From Streptomyces endocoffeicus (GTDB lineage: Bacteria > Actinomycetota > Actinomycetes > Streptomycetales > Streptomycetaceae), in contig NZ_JAERRG010000001.1 of assembly GCF_016741935.1 (NCBI RefSeq), forward strand, positions 372,001 through 436,000: a DNA stretch of 64,000 nucleotides, read 5' to 3'. Below, piece after piece: positions 31,318 through 40,478 of this stretch (position 1 is its first letter; the number at the start of each line of letters is the position of its first letter). The notes under the pieces are model-generated. The model was given only the letters and a program-made list of their open reading frames with translations. It did not search any database and was not told the DNA's origin. The position numbers were made by a program, and so were the translations under genes.

Positions 31318-33672
31318 TCAGCCGCGGAGGGGCCCCTCGCAGGTGTAGTCCGACGTGCCCGCGCGCTGGTTGGACCAGATGTCCACCTCGCCGAACGAGC
31401 AGTTCATGTCGGTCAGGTTGTTGTCGCCGCCCGCGGCCCGGTCGAGGATGAAGTAGTCGACCGTCTCGGACATGTCCTTGAAGACCGTGTCCGCGTTGCC
31501 GGCATCGGTGAGGTTCGCGGTGATCCGGCCGGTGCAGGCGAACCGGGGACGCTCCGGCGCGCCGGTGGCACGGCAGTCCGGGTTGGATTCGGTCATCGCG
31601 GTGAAGGAGGTGCGGATCTGGTCGGCCGAGGTGTCACGGAGCTCCCCCAGCGGTGTGTAGCTGGTGTGGGGCACGTACAAGTCGCCGACGTGGGCGATCT
31701 GTTGGTCGAGGAAGTGGTCGTACGCGCTCTGCAGCCCCGCGTCCCCGCCGAGCCGGTCGCGCCAGGCGTCGAAGGCCGCCGGGTCGTCGGAGCGCAGGTC
31801 GCGGTACATCTCCCGCAGAAGGGAGGGGCGTTCGAGCCACAGGAACTCGAAGAAGGTGCCCGCGTAGTCGTAGAAGCGGAAGCCGTCGCCGTCGTACGTG
31901 GCGTGCAGGAACTGGTTCACGGTCATGCGCGGTCCGCCGCCGGCCGTGTCGTCGATGATCCCCTGTACCAGGGACTTGCGGACCCGGATGCCGTCGTCAC
32001 GGGTGGCGCCGTCGAAGAACTCGGCGGTGCCCTCGTCCATCGCGGTGGTCCGGTCGCCCTCGTACCAGGGACCTTCGCCGAAGCTGCCGGGCACCGCCCA
32101 GCGACCGTTGAGGTAGTGGGTGTACTCGTGGCGGAACAGCTCCTCCAGGGTCAGTGAGGAGTCCTGCGGGACGCGACGCTGGTACGTGTAGAAGGTCGCC
32201 CCCTTCTCGATGTAGACGCCGCCGTTGTTGGTGTCCATGCCGGTGAGGAGCGGGTGGAAGTTCTCGTAGTCGGCGCGGGAGCCGTACAGGACGATGTGCA
32301 GCGTGGTGTTGGTGTCGTCCGCGAGGGGCGTCTCCGTGCCGAGCACCCGGTGGAACTGCGCCTTGACCTGCTTGCTCGCGTAGTAGAGCTGGTCGACGGT
32401 GTCCCGGTCGAGGGCGGTGCGGACCTCAATGCCGTCGGTGCCGCCTGTGCCGTAGGTGTACGTGTTCGGGAAGAGACGCTTCTCGATGTCCTCCTTGCAC
32501 ACGTGGTACGGGGCGCAGGCTTCGAACACCACCAGCCAGGTGGCGACCTTCGCCCAGGGTGCGCTGCTGTCCCCGAAGTTGCGGGCGGTGGTGTCCAGGA
32601 GGGTGCCGAGGCCGGAGACGATCTCGTCGCGGAGCCCTTCGATCTGGCCGAGGCGGCCGTACTCGAGGAGTGCGTCGCGTATCACCCAGGCGTTGGGCCC
32701 GTCCTTGAGGTGGGTGTAGCCGGCGAAGGAGCTGAACGTCGCCCGGTACGAGGGGTCGGCCGTCACCGCGGCGTGGAAGGCGGCGTCCTTGTTGCCGGGA
32801 TACACGCCGAGGTAGTTCACGGTGAGCGCCGCGAGGGCGGCACCGGCCCAGGAGCTGTCCTGGGCGGTTTCGGGGTGCTGGGCGTCCATGGTGGCCAGAA
32901 CCCTTTTGATCAGGGGCAGTTGGTGCTGACGCAGACCGGGGGCGGAGGCCGCGTCGAGGGCTTCGCGCAGGGTCTCGGCGTTGGGGCGGGTGACGTCGAA
33001 GGTACGGGCGGCCGAGCCGAAGGCGTCGACGGCCTCGCGCATGGCGTTGACGGTCGGCGCGTCGGTGATGTCGATCTCGTCGTGCGAGAAGTCCTGGTAC
33101 GCCACCGCGTGCAGGTAGGTGAACATCTCCAGCAGATGGCTGCCGTCCTTGCCGTCGTGGGAGGCGGCGAGTTGGGTGATGCGGCGGGAGACGGCCTGGA
33201 CGTGCTCGTCCGACATGACCGGGACGAGTCGCTGGTCCCAGGTCCACAGGATCGAACGCAGACAGCCGTCGGCGGTGACGGCGGGGTCGGCCAGGAAGTC
33301 GGCGAACCGCTCCGGGGGCAGGCTGGTGACGCCGTCGAGCGTGCAGGGCACGGATGCCTTGCCGAGTGTGGCGTGCGGCGTGACGGCGCCGCCCTGGCCC
33401 TTCGGCTCGGGCGTTCGGGTTCCGGGGACACCGCCACCGGTGATGCCGCCGGGGGCCGGGACCTTACGTACCCGGCCGGGGGCCTCGGCCAGGCGGTCGA
33501 CCCTGTCGAAGGGGTCGGTCGAGGCGGCCGGCCGTAACGCCGAAGGCCGCGCGGGAGCGGGGACGGCCGCGTGACCGGGCGGCGTCGCCGTCACGCAGAG
33601 CGTCACCGCCGCCACGGCTGTGAGCAGCAGACTTCCGCGTCTGGATCCGCGTGGGTTTCTCAAGTGGAACAC
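31318..33672 (-). CDS. Secreted M9-family collagenase (microbial collagenase)
   Basis: A zinc metalloprotease of about 784 residues that degrades collagen-like proteins outside the cell. The signal peptide lies near residues 10-35 (LLLTAVAAVTLCVTATPPGHA). The N-terminal activator (M9N) half is helical. The peptidase half carries HEYTHYLNGR, with zinc histidines at about 515 and 519, and the third-ligand glutamate near 551 (DEGTAEFFDG). The C-terminal 120 residues form a small domain with cysteines that resembles a collagen-recruitment region. No PKD repeat is evident. GTG 33672 follows AGGAG; an ATG at 33699 is less well placed. Confidence 0.88.
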   Translation of the reverse strand: MFHLRNPRGSRRGSLLLTAVAAVTLCVTATPPGHAAVPAPARPSALRPAASTDPFDRVDRLAEAPGRVRKVPAPGGITGGGVPGTRTPEPKGQGGAVTPHATLGKASVPCTLDGVTSLPPERFADFLADPAVTADGCLRSILWTWDQRLVPVMSDEHVQAVSRRITQLAASHDGKDGSHLLEMFTYLHAVAYQDFSHDEIDITDAPTVNAMREAVDAFGSAARTFDVTRPNAETLREALDAASAPGLRQHQLPLIKRVLATMDAQHPETAQDSSWAGAALAALTVNYLGVYPGNKDAAFHAAVTADPSYRATFSSFAGYTHLKDGPNAWVIRDALLEYGRLGQIEGLRDEIVSGLGTLLDTTARNFGDSSAPWAKVATWLVVFEACAPYHVCKEDIEKRLFPNTYTYGTGGTDGIEVRTALDRDTVDQLYYASKQVKAQFHRVLGTETPLADDTNTTLHIVLYGSRADYENFHPLLTGMDTNNGGVYIEKGATFYTYQRRVPQDSSLTLEELFRHEYTHYLNGRWAVPGSFGEGPWYEGDRTTAMDEGTAEFFDGATRDDGIRVRKSLVQGIIDDTAGGGPRMTVNQFLHATYDGDGFRFYDYAGTFFEFLWLERPSLLREMYRDLRSDDPAAFDAWRDRLGGDAGLQSAYDHFLDQQIAHVGDLYVPHTSYTPLGELRDTSADQIRTSFTAMTESNPDCRATGAPERPRFACTGRITANLTDAGNADTVFKDMSETVDYFILDRAAGGDNNLTDMNCSFGEVDIWSNQRAGTSDYTCEGPLRG

Positions 33673-33871
33673 CGTTGACTCCTGTGGGGGAGGTGGCAAG
33701 GGCTATGGGGCAGCGGCGCTTCAGGGCCTGATTTGCCCTGTGCGGGGCTGCGTTTGAGCGCGCATGGTGCCATGTGATGCGTAACGTAATAATGTGAAAT
33801 TGCACAGCGCGCAAGGCTCTCGACGCGACGGATCGCGGAGAGCTTGTCAACGTACGGATCGAGGAGGACCG

Positions 33872-35245
33872 ATGCACGATCCCCTGACCGGCGCACCTCG
33901 GACGGCCGGCCACGACCTGCCCGTCTCACCGGAGTTCGAGGTCTTCATGGCGGGTGACTGGGCGCCGACCCCGCTGCCCGCGGACATCCGGCCGGCCGCC
34001 GCCGACTTCACCCCCGCTCGCCGCGCCCGGCTGTCCGCCCGCTTCCCGGGCGAGCGGCTCGTCATCCCCGCGGGAGAGCTGAAGGTCCGCTCGAACGACT
34101 GCGACCACCGCTTCCGGCCGCATAGCGCGTACGCCTGGCTCACCGGTCTGACCGGCGAAGAGCAGGCCGGGCACGTCCTGGTCCTGGAGCCGGACGGGCC
34201 CCACCGGCATGAGGCGGTCCTGTATGTGCGGCCCCGCTCGCCGCGCACCGATGACGGCTTCTACCGGGACCGGCGCTACGGCGAGTTCTGGGTCGGCCGG
34301 CGCCCCGACCTCGACGAGACCGCGCGCATGACCGGCATCCGCTGCGCCGTCATCGGTGATGAGGCGGAGCCGCCGCCGGGCCGCGACGCCACGGCGGACG
34401 CCGAACTGTCCGCGGCCCTCAGCGAGTTGAGGCTGATCAAGGACGCCTGGGAAGTGGGCCAGCTGCAGCTCGCCGTGGACCATACGGCCGCCGGTTTCGA
34501 CGACGTGGTGCGCGCCCTGCCACGCGCCCTCGCCCACCCACGCGGCGAACGCTGGATCGAGGGCGTCTTCGGCCTGCGCGCCCGCGCGGAGGGCAACGGC
34601 ACCGGCTACGAGACCATCGTGGCGTCCGGTGCCCACGCCTGCGTTCTGCACTGGATACGGAACGACGGGCCCCTGGACGCACGGCGGTTGCTGCTTCTGG
34701 ACGCGGGAGTGGAGACGGACAGCCTCTACACCGCCGACATCACACGCACCCTCCCGCTCTCCGGGCGGTTCTCCCCCGTGCAACGGCAGGTGTACGACCT
34801 CGTACTCGCCGCCCAGGACGCGGGCATCGCGGCGCTCAGGCCGGGCGCGAGCTTCCGTGATTTCCACCGGGCCGCGATGCGCGTGATCGCGGAAGGGCTC
34901 ACGGAGTGGGGTGTGCTCAAAAGCCCCGAGGGCGACTTCCACCGCCGCTACACCCTGTGCAGCAGCGGACATATGCTCGGGCTCGACGTCCACGACTGCG
35001 CGCGGGCACGGGCGGAAACCTATCTGGACGGGGTGTTGGCGGAGGGTCAGGTGCTGACGGTCGAGCCCGGCCTCTACCTCCAGGCCGACGACGAGACACT
35101 CCCGGACGAACTGCGGGGCATCGGGGTACGCATCGAGGACGACCTGGTCATCACCGCCGAAGGAGCACGGCTGATGTCAGCCGCCCTGCCGCGCACCCCG
35201 GACGCGATCGAGGCATGGATGGGGGAACTGATCGGGAGCCGCTGA
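33872..35245 (+). CDS. M24-family aminopeptidase P (Xaa-Pro aminopeptidase)
   Basis: This 457-residue protein removes N-terminal residues before proline. An N-terminal creatinase-like AMP_N domain (KVRSNDCDHRFRPHSAYAWL) precedes the pita-bread catalytic domain. The five metal ligands are visible: aspartates in LLLDAGVE and YTADITR, histidine in SGHMLGLDVHD, and glutamates in VEPGLYL and VRIEDD. The ATG at 33872 has GAGGAGG upstream. It is divergent from the collagenase, whose Pro-rich collagen fragments would be natural substrates, so the pair may act together in nutrient scavenging. That link is inferred from position. Confidence 0.92.
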   Translation: MHDPLTGAPRTAGHDLPVSPEFEVFMAGDWAPTPLPADIRPAAADFTPARRARLSARFPGERLVIPAGELKVRSNDCDHRFRPHSAYAWLTGLTGEEQAGHVLVLEPDGPHRHEAVLYVRPRSPRTDDGFYRDRRYGEFWVGRRPDLDETARMTGIRCAVIGDEAEPPPGRDATADAELSAALSELRLIKDAWEVGQLQLAVDHTAAGFDDVVRALPRALAHPRGERWIEGVFGLRARAEGNGTGYETIVASGAHACVLHWIRNDGPLDARRLLLLDAGVETDSLYTADITRTLPLSGRFSPVQRQVYDLVLAAQDAGIAALRPGASFRDFHRAAMRVIAEGLTEWGVLKSPEGDFHRRYTLCSSGHMLGLDVHDCARARAETYLDGVLAEGQVLTVEPGLYLQADDETLPDELRGIGVRIEDDLVITAEGARLMSAALPRTPDAIEAWMGELIGSR

Positions 35246-35357
35246 ATCGGCAGCGGTAGCGGCATCCGCACAGGGCACCCGCGAGAGCAACATGACATTG
35301 TACTCTGGTGATCCTCTCGGCCGTGAAGGCACGGGGCACGAAGGGAACACCACCGTC

Positions 35358-36044
35358 ATGGGCCACCTCAAGCAGCGCAACCTCATCACCACCAGGGAGC
35401 GGCTGCGCGACCAGGTGGCCCACGCCCTGCGCGCCGCGCTGATCTCCGGCGAGCTGCGCCCCGGCGAGGTCTACTCGGCACCCGGCCTGGCCGAGGACTT
35501 CGGCATCTCCGCGACGCCGGTGCGCGAGGCGATGCTCGACCTGGCCCGCGAGGGCCTCGTCGAACCCGTACGCAACAAGGGCTTCCGCGTCACCGAGGTC
35601 AACGAACGCGACCTCGACCAGTACACCGAGATCCGCGCCCTGATCGAAGTCCCCATGATCGGCCGGATCACCCGCAGCGCCGCCCGCGAGGACCTGGAGG
35701 CGCTGCGCCCGGTGGCGGAGGACATCGTGCGCGCCGCGCGCGAGCACGACCTCATCGGCTATCTGGACGCCGACCGTCAGTTCCATCTCTCCCTGCTCGC
35801 GCTCGCCGGAAACGACCGGCTCGTCGAAACCGTCGGCGACCTGCGCAAACGCTCACGCCTGTACGGACTGACCACACTGGACGAGCGCGACCAGCTGATC
35901 CCGTCCGCCGAAGAGCACATCGAGCTCCTCGACCTGATGGTCGCGGGTGATGTGACGGGCGCCGAGACGTGCATGGCCCGCCACCTCGGCCATGTGCGCT
36001 CGCTGTGGGCCAAGCCCGGTCCAGGGACGGCTCCAGGCACCTGA
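35358..36044 (+). CDS. GntR/FadR-family transcriptional regulator
   Basis: A 228-residue regulator with an N-terminal winged helix (LAEDFGISATPVREAMLDLA and the wing NKGFRVTEV) and an all-helical FCD domain containing the metal-ligand pattern D-x3-H (ADRQFHLSLL) and later histidines (EEHIELLDLM, MARHLGHVR). The ATG at 35358 is chosen over 35292 because the extra residues are not conserved in type and contain an AT-rich promoter-like patch (CATTGTACTCTGGTGATC) at about 35297-35314. It is convergent with the neighbouring Gfo/Idh/MocA gene, which is the likely regulated function. Confidence 0.87.
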   Translation: MGHLKQRNLITTRERLRDQVAHALRAALISGELRPGEVYSAPGLAEDFGISATPVREAMLDLAREGLVEPVRNKGFRVTEVNERDLDQYTEIRALIEVPMIGRITRSAAREDLEALRPVAEDIVRAAREHDLIGYLDADRQFHLSLLALAGNDRLVETVGDLRKRSRLYGLTTLDERDQLIPSAEEHIELLDLMVAGDVTGAETCMARHLGHVRSLWAKPGPGTAPGT

Positions 36045-36079
36045 CCGGCTGCCCCGAGGGGCAGCCGGTCCACGGCCGC

Positions 36080-37282
36080 TCAGATCCCGGGCGCGTCCCC
36101 GAAGTCGGGTATCTCCAACCGGGCTCCGCCCTGCCGCGCGGACTCGTGCGCCACGATGCCCGGCAGGGTGTAGCGGGCCGCGACCCATGCGTTCACGGAG
36201 GGCAGTGTGCGGGTGTTGACCGCGGTCACGAAGTCGTCCACCAGGAAGTGGTGGCTTCCCTCGTGCCCGTTGGGCAGGTCGTCGAACTCCCGGGGCAGCC
36301 GCGACCGGTCGTGCACGGGCGCGGAGCCCGAAGTGAAGGCGGCGCGCAGGGCGGGCGAGATGTGCTCGAGTGACGGGTCATCGGGAGCCAGTGTCGGCTT
36401 GGGCTCCAGCAGCTCCGTGATGTCCTTGACCCCCTTCTTGTCCTGCCAGAAACTCACCGTGGCGAGCTGTTCCATGCTCGCGTCCGTCCCGAAGAACCGG
36501 AAACGCGATTCGCGGATGTGCGAGGGATAGCCGACCCGCCGGAACTCGTTCGTACGGAACGAGCCGCCACCCGCCACCTCGAACAGCGCGGTGGCGTTGG
36601 AAAAGTCGTTCCCGAACTGGCTGATCTCCTGGTCGAAGACACCGTCCCCGCGATCGTCCCTCACTCCGATCGCCGAGACGCTCACCGCGTGCGTCTGCCA
36701 GGCGCCGAGGACCCCGCCGACGGAGTGCGTCGGGTAGAGCAGCGGCGGATAGCTGGCGGTGGCCTTCCAGTTCTCGCCGCCGCTGTACTGATAGGCCTCG
36801 TAGAAGCCGAGGTCCATGTCGTGTACGTAGTCGCCCTCGGCGTAGAAGAGCCGGCCGAAGGCGCCGTCGGCGATCTGGTCGCGGGCGTGCACGGTCGCCG
36901 GGTTGTACTGGCTCGTCTCACCCATCATGTACGTCAGGCCGGTGGCCCGTACGGCCTCGATGATCGCCGCTATCTCCTCGCGGGTGATCGCCATCGGCAC
37001 CGCCGAGTACACGTGTTTTCCGGCGTTCAGACCCTGGAGTACGAGCGGGCCGTGTGTCCAGCGCTGGGTGAAGACGGCCACCGCGTCGACCGCCTTCGAC
37101 TCCAGCATCGCCTCGTACGAGGGGAAGGTACCCGACAGTCCTTCCGCGGCGACCAGCTCCTCGGCCCGCTCGGGAAGCAGATCGGTGACGTGGACATCAC
37201 CGACGCCCGGGTGGGCGAGGAACAGCTTGGCGAACTGGCCGGAGAACTGCCCGGCGCCGACGATGCCGAGGGAGAACGTCAT
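36080..37282 (-). CDS. Gfo/Idh/MocA-family oxidoreductase
   Basis: A 400-residue NAD(P)-dependent dehydrogenase of the glucose-fructose oxidoreductase/inositol dehydrogenase family. The Rossmann start SLGIVGAGQFSGQFAKLF and the segment AGKHVYSAVPMAIT, where this family usually has EKP, are present. The C-terminal alpha/beta domain contains YPTHSVGGVLG, whose histidine fits the catalytic position. The canonical lysine of the EKP motif is replaced by valine-proline (AVP), so the chemistry may be altered. Members act on sugars, inositols and amino sugars. Start ATG 37282 follows AAGGGAT. The convergent GntR gene may regulate it. Confidence 0.85.
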   Translation of the reverse strand: MTFSLGIVGAGQFSGQFAKLFLAHPGVGDVHVTDLLPERAEELVAAEGLSGTFPSYEAMLESKAVDAVAVFTQRWTHGPLVLQGLNAGKHVYSAVPMAITREEIAAIIEAVRATGLTYMMGETSQYNPATVHARDQIADGAFGRLFYAEGDYVHDMDLGFYEAYQYSGGENWKATASYPPLLYPTHSVGGVLGAWQTHAVSVSAIGVRDDRGDGVFDQEISQFGNDFSNATALFEVAGGGSFRTNEFRRVGYPSHIRESRFRFFGTDASMEQLATVSFWQDKKGVKDITELLEPKPTLAPDDPSLEHISPALRAAFTSGSAPVHDRSRLPREFDDLPNGHEGSHHFLVDDFVTAVNTRTLPSVNAWVAARYTLPGIVAHESARQGGARLEIPDFGDAPGI

Positions 37283-37487
37283 GTGGTGATCCCTTTCGCT
37301 GGTTTGCCGTTGCCGGTCCGCTGGCCGAGCCGGTGCCGGTTCACTGGAGCCGGCCGGAGGCGTCGACCCCGCCGCCGGTGGCCAGACCGTAAACCTTGAT
37401 ATGGGTGCCGGTCACCCCGGCCGCCCGAGAAGGCACCGCCTCGACAACGGCCGCGGCCACCGGGCCGCGACCGTTGTCATCGCCGGG

Positions 37488-39113
37488 TCAGTCGTGCGGT
37501 GTGGTTTCGGCTCGCTGCCCAGGAGCGGGCATGGCCGTCGGCTTCTTGTGCGGGCTGAACAGGAAACAGCACAGGGCGGCGGCCACCAGGACCACGGCGC
37601 ATGCCACGAGAGCGGTCTGCATGGCGGCGACGAAGCCGGTGGCGAACGTGTCGGCGGTGACGCGTTCGTACAGTCCGGCCGTGGCGGGGTTCAGGCCCCC
37701 GGGTGGCGTGGGCGGACGGTAGTCATGTGCGGCGGCGGTGCTGTGGTCGATGAACTGGGCGCGCAGATCCTCCGGTAGCCGGCCGGCCCGCTTCTCGGCC
37801 TCGCCGCGCAGGGTCGAGGAGAGGCGGGCCGAGAGCAGGGCGCCCAGCACGGCGGTGCCGAGGACACCGCCGATCTGCCGGGTGGTGCTGGAGACTCCGG
37901 AGGCCGCACCGGCCAGCCGGGGATCGACACCGTCCATGGTGGCCTGCTGCAGTGGTGCGAACGTGGCGCCGCCGGCGATCCCGATGATGGTCAGACCGGG
38001 CAGCAGGCTCCATGCGCCGCTGCCGGGGCCGACCATGGCGACCAGCACCAGCAGCCCGACGGCCAGCAGCGTCATCCCGGTCAGCAGGATGTACTTGCCG
38101 CCGAACGTGTCCGACAGCCGCCCGGCGTACAGCGAGCCGACGGCGGTGAGCACGGCGTTCGGCAGCACCACCAGGCCGGTCTCCAGCGCCGAGTACCCGC
38201 GTGCCATCTGCAGGTACAGCACCAGCACGAACATGATGCCGATCATGCCCAGCTGGAAGACGAACCCGACCCAGTTGCCGACCGCGAAGTTGCGCAGGCC
38301 GAACAGGGCCAGTGGCATCAGGGGCTCGTCCCGCTGCCGGTGCTGCCGGAGGACGAACACCGCCAGCAGCGCGACACCGGCGACGATGACCGAGGCGATG
38401 CTGATCGGCCCGGTGATGGTGCCCCAGTCGTAGCGTTCTCCCTCGATCAGGCCGAACACGATGCCACTCAGCCCGGCGGTGGCCAGCGCGACGCCGACCA
38501 GGTCGAGTCGGTGTCGGCGCTCCGAGCGCATGGGCGGGGCGAACGTCAGCGCCAGCACGGCGGTGGCGATCCCGATCGGAACGTTGATGAAGAAGATCCA
38601 CCGCCAGCTGAGGTGGGCGAGCAGGAAGCCGCCGAGGACCGGGCCGATGATCGGGGCGAAGCCGACGATCGCGCCGAACAGGCCGAACGCCCTGCCGCGC
38701 AGCTGCGGCGGGAAGATCGTCAGGATCGACGAGATGACCTGCGGGAACAGCAGCGCGCCGCCCACTCCCTGCAGCAGCCGGGCGGCCAGCAGCTGGGCAG
38801 GTGAGCCGGCCAGCCCGCACAGCGCCGAGGCGATGGTGAAGACGATGATGCCGATCACATACAGCCGCCGGTATCCGAAGATGTCGCCCAGCCGCCCGGT
38901 GGTGATCAGCAGCACCGAGAAGAGGAGCAGATAGCCGTCGATGACCCACAGCACCTGGTCGTAGGAGGCGTCCATGCTGTGGATCAGCGTGGGGATGGCT
39001 ACATTGACGATGGATCCGTCGAGCAACGACATGAAGAAGCCGATGCACATGATCGCGAGAACCAGCCACGGACGTCGCGTGGTGGGCTGCTCGGGGGATT
39101 TGACTTCCGGCAC
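37488..39113 (-). CDS. DHA2-family (EmrB/QacA-type) drug efflux transporter
   Basis: A membrane protein of about 541 residues with 14 hydrophobic segments. It carries the DHA2 signatures LDGSIVNVAIPTL in TM1, GRLGDIFGYRRLY in the first cytoplasmic loop and the antiporter motif GFAPIIGPVLGG in TM5. It exports toxic or self-made small molecules in exchange for protons. The GTG at 39113 has GGGAGG at 8 nt; a longer frame starting at 39266 would add about 50 residues before TM1 and is less likely. It lies about 5 kb left of the PKS cluster and could serve it, but a plain resistance pump is equally possible. Confidence 0.88.
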   Translation of the reverse strand: MPEVKSPEQPTTRRPWLVLAIMCIGFFMSLLDGSIVNVAIPTLIHSMDASYDQVLWVIDGYLLLFSVLLITTGRLGDIFGYRRLYVIGIIVFTIASALCGLAGSPAQLLAARLLQGVGGALLFPQVISSILTIFPPQLRGRAFGLFGAIVGFAPIIGPVLGGFLLAHLSWRWIFFINVPIGIATAVLALTFAPPMRSERRHRLDLVGVALATAGLSGIVFGLIEGERYDWGTITGPISIASVIVAGVALLAVFVLRQHRQRDEPLMPLALFGLRNFAVGNWVGFVFQLGMIGIMFVLVLYLQMARGYSALETGLVVLPNAVLTAVGSLYAGRLSDTFGGKYILLTGMTLLAVGLLVLVAMVGPGSGAWSLLPGLTIIGIAGGATFAPLQQATMDGVDPRLAGAASGVSSTTRQIGGVLGTAVLGALLSARLSSTLRGEAEKRAGRLPEDLRAQFIDHSTAAAHDYRPPTPPGGLNPATAGLYERVTADTFATGFVAAMQTALVACAVVLVAAALCCFLFSPHKKPTAMPAPGQRAETTPHD

Positions 39114-39466
39114 TCCGGAGACCTCCCTGAGGGGAACCGTCTGCGGGGCGGTGACAGGGACCAGGCCGCTGATGCCGGAACGGCGATATGGCTGGAACAC
39201 GGTCCCGGGCAGATCCCCCGGGGCTCGGAAAGAACCAGAAGGGTCGACACGCGTCGCCACCATCACAGAACACCCTTATGTGATGAGTGGCTTCCACCTT
39301 CCCCGTGTCATCGGGACCCGGGTGAAGCTGGTTGGCGAGGCGGAAAGCCCAACGGTGAGAAGCCGGTTCGGAGCTTAACACGCCGTATTCGGCGCCGTAT
39401 CCGGCTCGCACGCACGGGAGATGACCCGGACGGCGACGCGCTGGGGCCCGTCGTGGCGGATGTGGG
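39114..39466. other. Gap upstream of the efflux gene
   Basis: No gene is supported in these 353 bases. A direct repeat of two near-palindromic 12-mers, GCCGTATTCGGC and GCCGTATCCGGC, lies at 39382-39405 and may be a regulator site for the efflux gene. No confident -10/-35 pair was found. Confidence 0.4.
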
Positions 39467-40390
39467 TCAGGCGGGGGTGGCGGGGACTCGGAAGTAGTGG
39501 CCCTTGTCGAGGTCTTCGAGGAGGCCGGGGTGGGTCGGCCGCCAATCCAGCAGTTCGCGGGTCAGGGCGTTCGACGCCGGGAGGTCCTGGCCGAGGAAGC
39601 CGCCGAGCCAGGTGAAGTGGTCGGCCGCGGCCTCGGGGGTCACGGGGGTCACCGGCACCTCGAGGTGGCGGCCGATCGCCCCGGCGATGTCCCGGATCGG
39701 GACACCCTCCTCCGCGACGCCGTGCAGCACCGATCCCGCCGGGGCCTTCTCGACCGCCAGGCGGAACAGCCGTGCGGCATCGAGGCGGTGGACGGCCGGC
39801 CAGTGGTTGGCGCCGTCGCCGATGTGGCCGGAGACACCCCTGGTCCGGGCGATGGCGACCAGGGCCGCCATAAAGCCGTTGTCCCCCTCACCGTGGCAGG
39901 TCGGGGACAGTCGCACCACGGACGAGCGCACGCCGCGCGAGGCGAGTGCGAGCACCGCCTGGGCGGTGGCCGACCGGACCGAGGCCGGCGAACCGTCGAT
40001 CGTGGGCGTGTCCCGCTCGGTCGCCACACGTCCGGGCGCGAGGCCTACCAGACCGGAGGCGAGGACGAAGGGGCGGTCGGTGCCGGAGAGCGCCTCACCG
40101 AAGGTGTCAACGGCCCGGCGGTCGGCCTCGGCGGCACCCTGGAAGTCGCCGGTGAAGGCGATGTCGTGCTTGAAGGCGAGATGGATCACGCCGTCCGACG
40201 CGGCGGCGGCGCTCCCCAGGACGTCGAGGTCGTCAATGGTGCCGCGGACCACTTCCACCCCGGCGGCGGTGAGGGCGGCGGCGGAGGTGTCGGAGCGGGC
40301 GAGCCCGACAACCTGGTGCCCCGAGCCGATGAGCTCGGGAACGACGGCGGAGCCGATCCAACCGGACGCACCGGTCATGAAGACGCGCAT
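39467..40390 (-). CDS. NAD-dependent epimerase/dehydratase-type SDR
   Basis: A 307-residue atypical SDR with the extended-SDR cofactor motif MTGASGWIGS at the N-terminus and ARSDTSAA after strand 2. The usual YxxxK is not found where expected after the ASGLVGLAPG strand, so catalysis may differ or the protein may be a cofactor-binding sensor. The C-terminal region (EEGVPIRDIAGAIG) matches NmrA/epimerase relatives. It is divergent from the adjacent TetR gene with two copies of a palindromic operator between them, a common arrangement for a repressor and its single target. Confidence 0.8.
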   Translation of the reverse strand: MRVFMTGASGWIGSAVVPELIGSGHQVVGLARSDTSAAALTAAGVEVVRGTIDDLDVLGSAAAASDGVIHLAFKHDIAFTGDFQGAAEADRRAVDTFGEALSGTDRPFVLASGLVGLAPGRVATERDTPTIDGSPASVRSATAQAVLALASRGVRSSVVRLSPTCHGEGDNGFMAALVAIARTRGVSGHIGDGANHWPAVHRLDAARLFRLAVEKAPAGSVLHGVAEEGVPIRDIAGAIGRHLEVPVTPVTPEAAADHFTWLGGFLGQDLPASNALTRELLDWRPTHPGLLEDLDKGHYFRVPATPA

Positions 40391-40409
40391 GAGAGATACC
40401 CCGAATCAT

Positions 40410-40461
40410 TGATGTCAGTGACTGTCATCCGACCATAGCACCTGATGTCAGTGACTGCCAT
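40410..40461. promoter_or_regulatory. Duplicated palindromic operator for the TetR regulator
   Basis: TGATGTCAGTGACTGTCAT (40410-40428) and TGATGTCAGTGACTGCCAT (40443-40461) differ by one base and have starts 33 bp apart, about three helical turns. Each contains the perfect centre CAGT-G-ACTG within an imperfect 17-bp palindrome ATGNCAGTGACTGNCAT. They lie between the divergent epimerase and TetR genes and overlap both likely promoters. Confidence 0.8.
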
Positions 40462-40478
40462 CGCGGTAGGATCCGAGC

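Noticed and set aside
37341..37487. A 48-codon open frame that continues in the same frame past the stop of the DHA2 efflux gene (ending THIKVYGLATGGGVDASGRLQ-like)
   Set aside because: It looks protein-like, but there is no start codon with a ribosome-binding site and no family match. Stop-codon readthrough has no other support, so it is probably chance in GC-rich DNA.
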